From Afipia sp. (lineage in GTDB: Bacteria > Pseudomonadota > Alphaproteobacteria > Rhizobiales > Xanthobacteraceae), in NCBI GenBank assembly GCA_024508675.1, contig JANINQ010000003.1:409382-473381 (forward strand): DNA of 64,000 bases, given 5' to 3'. A model generated the notes under the pieces. That model saw nothing but the letters and a program-made list of their open reading frames with translations, did not search any database and was not told the origin of the DNA. The translations under genes and the position numbers were made by a program. Shown piece by piece: positions 59,412 to 64,000 of this stretch; position 1 is the stretch's first letter; every line of letters starts with the position of its first letter.

Positions 59412-61226
59412 ATGAGTGACACCCAGCTCAGCACCAATTCCGCCAACGGCTCCACGAAAAGTTTCGATCCAGAAGCATTCTCGGCGAATCTTGCACGAGC
59501 CCTTGAATCGAGTGGGCGCGCCCTCTCCGCCTATCTGAAGCCGCGCGAGAACGGCGAGCCGAAAGATCGTCCGCCCGGCGAATTGAATGAACTGGTGAAG
59601 ACATTCACCTCGGTCGCGGAATACTGGCTCTCCGACAAGGACCGGGCCGCCAGCGTTCAGGCGAAGCTGGGCAAGGCCTACCTCGATCTGATGACCAGCG
59701 CCGCACGCCGTCTGTCAGGAGAGGCAACAACACGCGCCGCCGATCCCTCGCCGCGCGACAAGCGCTTCCAGGACCCGGAGTGGAAGACCAACCAGTTCTT
59801 CGACTTCGTGATGCAGGCCTATCTGCTCACCACGCAGTGCGCCAACGATCTCGTCAAGAACGCCGACGGCCTCGACTCGCATACACGCAAGAAGGCGGAG
59901 TTCTACGTTCAGCAGGTGACCAACGCCATCTCGCCCTCGAATTTCGTGCTGACAAATCCGGAAGTGCTGCGGCAGACACTGACTAGCAACGCCGACAACC
60001 TCGTCCGCGGCATGACCATGCTCGCCGAGGATATCGAAGCCGGGCACGGCACGCTGAAAATTCGCCAGTCCGCCGGCGATCTCGAGATCGGCCGCGATGT
60101 TGCGCTGACACCGGGCAAGGTGATCTACCAGAATGAGATCATGCAGCTCATTCAGTATTCGCCGACGACCGAAAGCGTCCTGCGCACTCCGCTGCTGATC
60201 GTGCCGCCGTGGATCAACAAGTTTTACATCCTCGATCTCAACAAGCAGAAGTCGTTCGTCCAGTGGTGCGTCAATCAGGGCATCACGGTGTTCCTGATCT
60301 CATGGGTCAATCCCGACAAGAAGCTCGGCGGCAAGACTTTCGAAGACTACATGCGCGAAGGCCCGCTGACGGCGATGGACGTCATCGAGAAAGCCACCGG
60401 CGAAATGCGGGTCCACACCATGGGCTACTGCGTCGGCGGCACGCTGCTGGCGACGACGCTGGCATGGCTTGCGGAAAAGCGTCAGGTGCGCGTGACGTCG
60501 GCGACGTTCCTCGCCGCTCAGGTCGACTTCACCCATGCGGGCGATCTGCTCGTCTTCGTGGACGAGAGCCAGATTTCAAATCTCGAACGCGACATGAACC
60601 GGGCCGGTGTGCTCGAAGGCAGCAAAATGGCGATGGCCTTCAACATGCTGCGCTCGAACGACCTGATCTGGTCTTACGTCGTCAGCAACTATCTCAAGGG
60701 CAAGGAGCCCGCGGCCTTCGACCTGCTGCACTGGAATTCGGACGCGACCCGCATGCCCGCGGCGAACCATTCGTTCTATTTGCGCAACTGCTATCTTGAG
60801 AACCGGCTGTCCGCCGGGACCATGGCCATCGACAATACCCAGCTCGATCTCTCCAAGGTCAAGGTGCCGGTCTACAATCTCGCCACCAAGGAAGATCACA
60901 TCGCGCCTGCGGAGTCCGTGCTTTACGGATCGCAGTTCTTCGGCGGGCCGGTGAAGTACGTGCTGGCCGGATCGGGGCATATTGCAGGCGTGGTCAATCC
61001 GCCGGAACTTGGAAAGTACCAATACTGGACCAACGACCGCATTGGCGACATCACCCTTGCCGACTGGGTCAAGGACGCGCAGGAACACAAGGGCTCCTGG
61101 TGGCCGGACTGGCGCGCATGGCTCGAAACGATCGATGCCGAACAGGTTCCGGCGCGCAATCCCACCGCCGGTCCGCTGGACGTGATTGAAGACGCACCGG
61201 GAAGCTATGTCCGGGTCCGCGCCTGA
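59412..61226 (+). CDS. phaC: Class I poly(3-hydroxyalkanoate) synthase
   Basis: 604 residues from ATG 59412. The lipase-like box with the active Cys is MGYCVGGTLLATTLAWL; PPWINKFYILDLNKQKSFV, WSYVVSNYLKGKEPAAFDLLHWNSDATRMP and the late catalytic His in LAGSGHIAGVVNPP complete the alpha/beta-hydrolase core. It polymerises 3-hydroxybutyryl-CoA into storage granules. The N-terminal ~100 residues are the usual class I extension. Stands alone; phaA, phaB and phaR are not in the window. Confidence 0.96.
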   Translation: MSDTQLSTNSANGSTKSFDPEAFSANLARALESSGRALSAYLKPRENGEPKDRPPGELNELVKTFTSVAEYWLSDKDRAASVQAKLGKAYLDLMTSAARRLSGEATTRAADPSPRDKRFQDPEWKTNQFFDFVMQAYLLTTQCANDLVKNADGLDSHTRKKAEFYVQQVTNAISPSNFVLTNPEVLRQTLTSNADNLVRGMTMLAEDIEAGHGTLKIRQSAGDLEIGRDVALTPGKVIYQNEIMQLIQYSPTTESVLRTPLLIVPPWINKFYILDLNKQKSFVQWCVNQGITVFLISWVNPDKKLGGKTFEDYMREGPLTAMDVIEKATGEMRVHTMGYCVGGTLLATTLAWLAEKRQVRVTSATFLAAQVDFTHAGDLLVFVDESQISNLERDMNRAGVLEGSKMAMAFNMLRSNDLIWSYVVSNYLKGKEPAAFDLLHWNSDATRMPAANHSFYLRNCYLENRLSAGTMAIDNTQLDLSKVKVPVYNLATKEDHIAPAESVLYGSQFFGGPVKYVLAGSGHIAGVVNPPELGKYQYWTNDRIGDITLADWVKDAQEHKGSWWPDWRAWLETIDAEQVPARNPTAGPLDVIEDAPGSYVRVRA

Positions 61227-61379
61227 CAATAACCCACGCCGCCACATTGGCCTCGCACCGCCAATCGTCTATGACTTCTCACGTTATTTGCTTCGTCGAC
61301 TCGCCCCGCCGTGTGACGGGGCGATGAAGGCATTTCCACCCGCCTCCGGGCAGGCCCCAAGATTGAAGGAAAAACGTCG

Positions 61380-61778
61380 ATGACACGTGAACTGTTCTGG
61401 CTGACGCTGACCGTTATTCTCACTGGCCTGCTGTGGGTGCCCTACGTTCTCAACCGCTGTCAGGTGCGCGGCCTCGGCGGCGCCATGGCAAACCCCTCGC
61501 GGAATGACAAGCCGCAGGCCGAATGGGCCAACCGGCTGATGTTCGCTCACGACAACGCCGTCGAGAACCTGGTGATCTTCGCGCCGCTGGTGCTGATCCT
61601 CAACGCCATCGACTACTCGACCAAATGGACCGTGCTTGCCTGCGCCGTCTACTTCTGGTCGCGGCTGGCACATTTGATCGTCTATGCACTCGGCGTGCCG
61701 GTGTTGCGGACCCTCGCATTCACCGTCGGCTTTATCGCACAGGCCGTCCTCGCGCTGGCGATTTTCAAGATCGTCTGA
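61380..61778 (+). CDS. MAPEG-family membrane protein
   Basis: 132 residues with four membrane helices. LFWLTLTVILTGLLWVPYVLN, WANRLMFAHDNAVENLVIFAPLVLIL and FWSRLAHLIVYALGVPVLRTLAF (R-x-x-H-x-x-x-Y region) fit the MAPEG fold of membrane glutathione transferases and related proteins. Catalytic activity is unproven. It ends 22 bases before a strong terminator. Confidence 0.86.
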   Translation: MTRELFWLTLTVILTGLLWVPYVLNRCQVRGLGGAMANPSRNDKPQAEWANRLMFAHDNAVENLVIFAPLVLILNAIDYSTKWTVLACAVYFWSRLAHLIVYALGVPVLRTLAFTVGFIAQAVLALAIFKIV

Positions 61779-61800
61779 TCGGACCTGACGAAACCAAAAC

Positions 61801-61834
61801 AAAAGGGACGGCTCATCGCCGTCCCTTTTCTTTT
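61801..61834. terminator. Strong bidirectional rho-independent terminator
   Basis: AAAAGGGACGGC (61801-61812) and GCCGTCCCTTTT (61818-61829) form a perfect 12-bp stem with loop TCATC. A's precede and T's follow, so it works from both sides. It separates the MAPEG gene (+) from argC (-), which ends at 61851. Confidence 0.93.
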
Positions 61835-61850
61835 GTGCATCCGTAACAGC

Positions 61851-62909
61851 TCACGGAAACATCGGCGGCTGGTCGATGCCGAGCGTCTCAGTGAAGCCCA
61901 GCACGAGATTCATGTTCTGAACCGCCTGTCCCGATGCACCCTTGGTGAGATTGTCCAGCGTCGAAACGATGATGGCCCGGCCCGGAATGCGATCCGCCGC
62001 CACGCCGATGAATGTCATGTTCGAGCCGCGCACATGCCGCGAGTGCGGCGTCTTGCCGAACGGCAGGACATGAACGAACGGCTCCTTCTCGTACTGCTTG
62101 ACCAGAATCTCATGAAGATCCTGCGCGATCTTGCCCCGCCGGCCCCGCACATAGATGGTCGAGAAGATGCCCCGGTTCATCGGCGTCAGATGCGGCGTGA
62201 ACGATACGACCACATCCTTGCCGGCGGCTTTCGAGAATTCCTGATCGAGTTCTGCCATATGCCGATGCTGGCCGACGCCGTAAGCGTTGAAGCCTTCGGA
62301 GACTTCCGAGAACAGCATCTCTTCCTTCGCCGAACGGCCTGCGCCGGTCATACCGGATTTGGCATCGATGACAATTTCATCGGATTCGATCGCCTTGGCC
62401 TTCAGCAGAGGGATCAGCGGGAGCTGCGCGCAGGTGGTGTAGCAGCCCGGGTTGGCGACAAGCCGCGCCTTCTTGATGTCGCGCCGGTAGACTTCCACCA
62501 ATCCGTAGACGGCTTCCTTCTGCAGTTCGAGCGCATGATGCTCGTGACCATACCACTTGGCATAGGCCGCAGGATCTTCCAGCCGGAAGTCTGCCGACAG
62601 ATCGACGATCTTGATGTCCGGCGCCTTGGCGAGAACATCCTTCAGCACTTTTTGCGTGGTGGCATGCGGCAATGCGCAGAACACGAGATCGAGTCCGGCA
62701 TTCGCCCAATCCACTTCATCGATGGTCACCAGCCGCGGCAGGTCATACGGCGCGAACTGCGGAAACACATCGCCCATCATCTGCCCTGCCCGCCGGTCGG
62801 CCGTCAGCAAGGCAATCTCCACGCGGGGATGACGCAATAGCAGCCGGACAAGCTCCGCGCCGGTGTAACCGGAGGCCCCGAGAATGCCGATTTTCTTCTT
62901 CGTGCTCAT
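61851..62909 (-). CDS. argC: N-acetyl-gamma-glutamyl-phosphate reductase
   Basis: 352 residues. NADP loop GILGASGYTGAELVRLLLRHP; catalytic Cys in VANPGCYTTCAQLPLIPLL; GMTGAGRSAKEEMLF and the His of GVGQHRHMAELDQE follow. It makes N-acetylglutamate semialdehyde for arginine. ATG 62909 overlaps the stop of the PaiB-like gene (ATGA), so translation is coupled to an unrelated-looking gene. Confidence 0.96.
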   Translation of the reverse strand: MSTKKKIGILGASGYTGAELVRLLLRHPRVEIALLTADRRAGQMMGDVFPQFAPYDLPRLVTIDEVDWANAGLDLVFCALPHATTQKVLKDVLAKAPDIKIVDLSADFRLEDPAAYAKWYGHEHHALELQKEAVYGLVEVYRRDIKKARLVANPGCYTTCAQLPLIPLLKAKAIESDEIVIDAKSGMTGAGRSAKEEMLFSEVSEGFNAYGVGQHRHMAELDQEFSKAAGKDVVVSFTPHLTPMNRGIFSTIYVRGRRGKIAQDLHEILVKQYEKEPFVHVLPFGKTPHSRHVRGSNMTFIGVAADRIPGRAIIVSTLDNLTKGASGQAVQNMNLVLGFTETLGIDQPPMFP

Positions 62910-63592
62910 GGCGCGATCCCTTCGTGCACAGTGCTCAATATTTCGTTCTCTTCAGCGGCGGCAAAGGCCTGCGGACGCATGGCGCGCATCGCATCCGACA
63001 GGATGCCTGCGCCTGCCGATGTCTGTAAGGCCAAAGCGCGGGTCACCGCAACATGGTCCGCGTCCGATTTGTGCTGGTTCAGCTTGAAGCTGCCCTCGAC
63101 CTCCTCGACGGTCATGACCAGTCCCACGATGGCCTTCATCATCGCCTCGAGCCGGCCGGGTGACATCTTGTCCACCGTCCAGGGCTTTTTCGGCGCAAGG
63201 TCGTTCTCGAACCGGGTGCTGGCCTGATTGAGATGATCGGGCAGTTGCTGTCCTGTCATAATCTTCACAGCACCCGTCATGTGAACTGACCGGTAAAGCC
63301 ATGTCGGCACCTGATCCGGCGACACGTACCAGTCGGGCGACACATAGGCGTCCGCCTCATTCACCGCGAACAGCCATGGCGTCACGCCGTCGGCATGGGC
63401 GATCAGCGGATTATGGCGCGCCAGGTGAAAGCACAGCAATGGCGTGCCGTCGCTCCCATACTCGATATGAAACGGGACCGGTGACGCGATGGGTTTGTCC
63501 CCGTCGTAGGCGCACGCCAGCCCGAACCCGCGCGCGGCAGCGAACGCGAGGCAGGTAGCGCGGTCTACTCGAAAGGCGGGTGGAACATACAT
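62906..63592 (-). CDS. PaiB-type FMN-binding protein
   Basis: 228 residues. MYVPPAFRVDRATCLAFAA, the split-barrel FMN-binding part (LLCFHLARHNPLIAH; AYVSPDWYVSP) and VEGSFKLNQHKSDADHVAV are the PaiB signature. Bacillus PaiB was described as a negative regulator of sporulation and protease genes; the actual action of Gram-negative members is unknown and flavin binding is the only safe claim. Start ATG 63592 (a second in-frame start is not needed). It overlaps argC. Confidence 0.88.
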   Translation of the reverse strand: MYVPPAFRVDRATCLAFAAARGFGLACAYDGDKPIASPVPFHIEYGSDGTPLLCFHLARHNPLIAHADGVTPWLFAVNEADAYVSPDWYVSPDQVPTWLYRSVHMTGAVKIMTGQQLPDHLNQASTRFENDLAPKKPWTVDKMSPGRLEAMMKAIVGLVMTVEEVEGSFKLNQHKSDADHVAVTRALALQTSAGAGILSDAMRAMRPQAFAAAEENEILSTVHEGIAP

Positions 63593-63820
63593 TGGCTTTC
63601 TCCTGCTTCTGCGAGGAGCCGCCTGAGATCAAACCGCGTATGTCTGGAAGCGAGAGGTGCCGCGGGTTGTCTCCGGCGGCACGGGGGTGATTTTCAAACG
63701 CAATCGACCGCCCATACCGCGAAAATGCGGCGGCGGCGGGCAGCGATGATGGTGGCGTTCAAAATCATGGGCGCGGATATAAATCCGCGCCCGTTTTCCG
63801 TCAAGCGGCGATCCGCCGGA
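63593..63820. other. 228-bp intergenic region upstream of the PaiB-like gene
   Basis: Between the PaiB-like start (63592) and the stop of the MBL-fold gene (63821), both leftward. It should hold the promoter for the PaiB-argC unit. A possible open frame at 63694-63939 is out of frame with, and overlaps, the MBL gene and is not coding. No other structure was noted. Confidence 0.4.
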
Positions 63821-64000
63821 TCAGATGACCGGATTCCAGGGAGCCGGCACCCAGCGATAGCCGCTGCCGTCCTTCTCAAGGTTGGCAAGACCCGGGAACG
63901 GATAGTGGAAGCCCTGCACGCGCATCTTGTCGGCGGCAATCATGTCATAGACCTTGCGGCGGGTCGTCTCGGCCTGCGCGGGGTCCTGATCGAACATCAG
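63821..64000 (-). CDS. MBL-fold metallo-hydrolase, C-terminal end only
   Basis: The last 60 codons of a leftward gene enter from the right edge and end at TGA 63821. The peptide (MFDQDPAQAETTRRKVYDMI... RVQGFHYPFPGL... GYRWVPAPWNPVI) matches the C-terminus of AHL-lactonase-like, secreted MBL-fold hydrolases common in Bradyrhizobiaceae. The metal-binding part lies outside, so the call rests on this tail alone. Confidence 0.65.
   Translation of the reverse strand: MMFDQDPAQAETTRRKVYDMIAADKMRVQGFHYPFPGLANLEKDGSGYRWVPAPWNPVI

Noticed and set aside
63694-63939. 81-codon leftward open frame near the right edge
   Set aside because: Overlaps the MBL-fold tail in another frame and is Arg-rich without homology.
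1-64000. CRISPR array, insertion sequence or prophage
   Set aside because: No regularly spaced direct repeats, transposase, integrase or phage genes were seen; the repeats present are single palindromes.

Overview
The window is a stretch of ordinary chromosome from an alphaproteobacterium, most likely of the Bradyrhizobium/Rhodopseudomonas/Afipia group (Nitrobacteraceae). The grounds are the high G+C coding sequence with dense, same-strand operons, the intergenic palindromic repeats typical of these genomes (one family is readable as S-L-R-G-A-K-R-R-S-N-P when translated), the class I PHA synthase, the stand-alone NDUFS4-like Complex I subunit and the neighbourhood of aminotransferase, hom, glpX and recJ. 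No insertion sequence, prophage or CRISPR array was seen.

Layout. 1-10580 (minus): envelope genes. A large alpha-2-macroglobulin and penicillin-binding protein 1C are followed by an ArnT-like GT39 glycosyltransferase, a PAP2 phosphatase and a GT2 glycosyltransferase cut by the window edge. 10895: tRNA-Arg(UCU), then a DUF6481-type protein and an MXKDX-repeat protein. 11926-17246 (minus): leucine/isovalerate catabolism genes liuB, liuC, liuD and HMG-CoA lyase. 17459-26090: mixed single genes (NDUFS4-like subunit, OpgC, tRNA-Pro(UGG), DUF192, double cold-shock protein, sirtuin, glyoxalase I, MarC, SGNH hydrolase, CDF metal exporter, several small proteins).

26106-43079: the main catabolic island. 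A complete branched-chain-amino-acid-type ABC transporter (livKHMGF order) faces a phenylacetate operon (paaG, paaI, paaK, a TetR regulator, paaZ, an EthD-like protein, a cytochrome P450 and a second hotdog thioesterase). This runs head-on into a second unit, paaX-paaABCDE. Together these encode phenylacetyl-CoA ligation, epoxidation, isomerisation to the oxepin, and ring cleavage/oxidation. The later beta-oxidation genes paaF, paaH and paaJ are not in the window. Two different repressor families (PaaX and TetR) are present, with candidate operators.

43287-51771: tRNA-Glu(UUC), a cyclase-family hydrolase, an HdeD-like membrane protein, small proteins, the EF-P module (efp divergent from epmA-epmB), and a pair of cell-wall enzymes (M23-type peptidase, MltB-type lytic transglycosylase). 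51875-59130 (minus): recJ, HAD hydrolase, GNAT acetyltransferase, glpX, homoserine dehydrogenase, aminotransferase and a lipoprotein. 59412-64000: phaC, a MAPEG protein, a strong bidirectional terminator, argC translationally coupled to a PaiB-type FMN-binding protein, and the end of an MBL-fold hydrolase.

No wholly unknown multi-gene system was found. The most interesting points are the P450/EthD pair inside the phenylacetate operon, the putative aromatic-acid transporter sharing a control region with it, the repeat-derived 5' region of pbpC, and the GT39-PAP2-GT2 envelope module.
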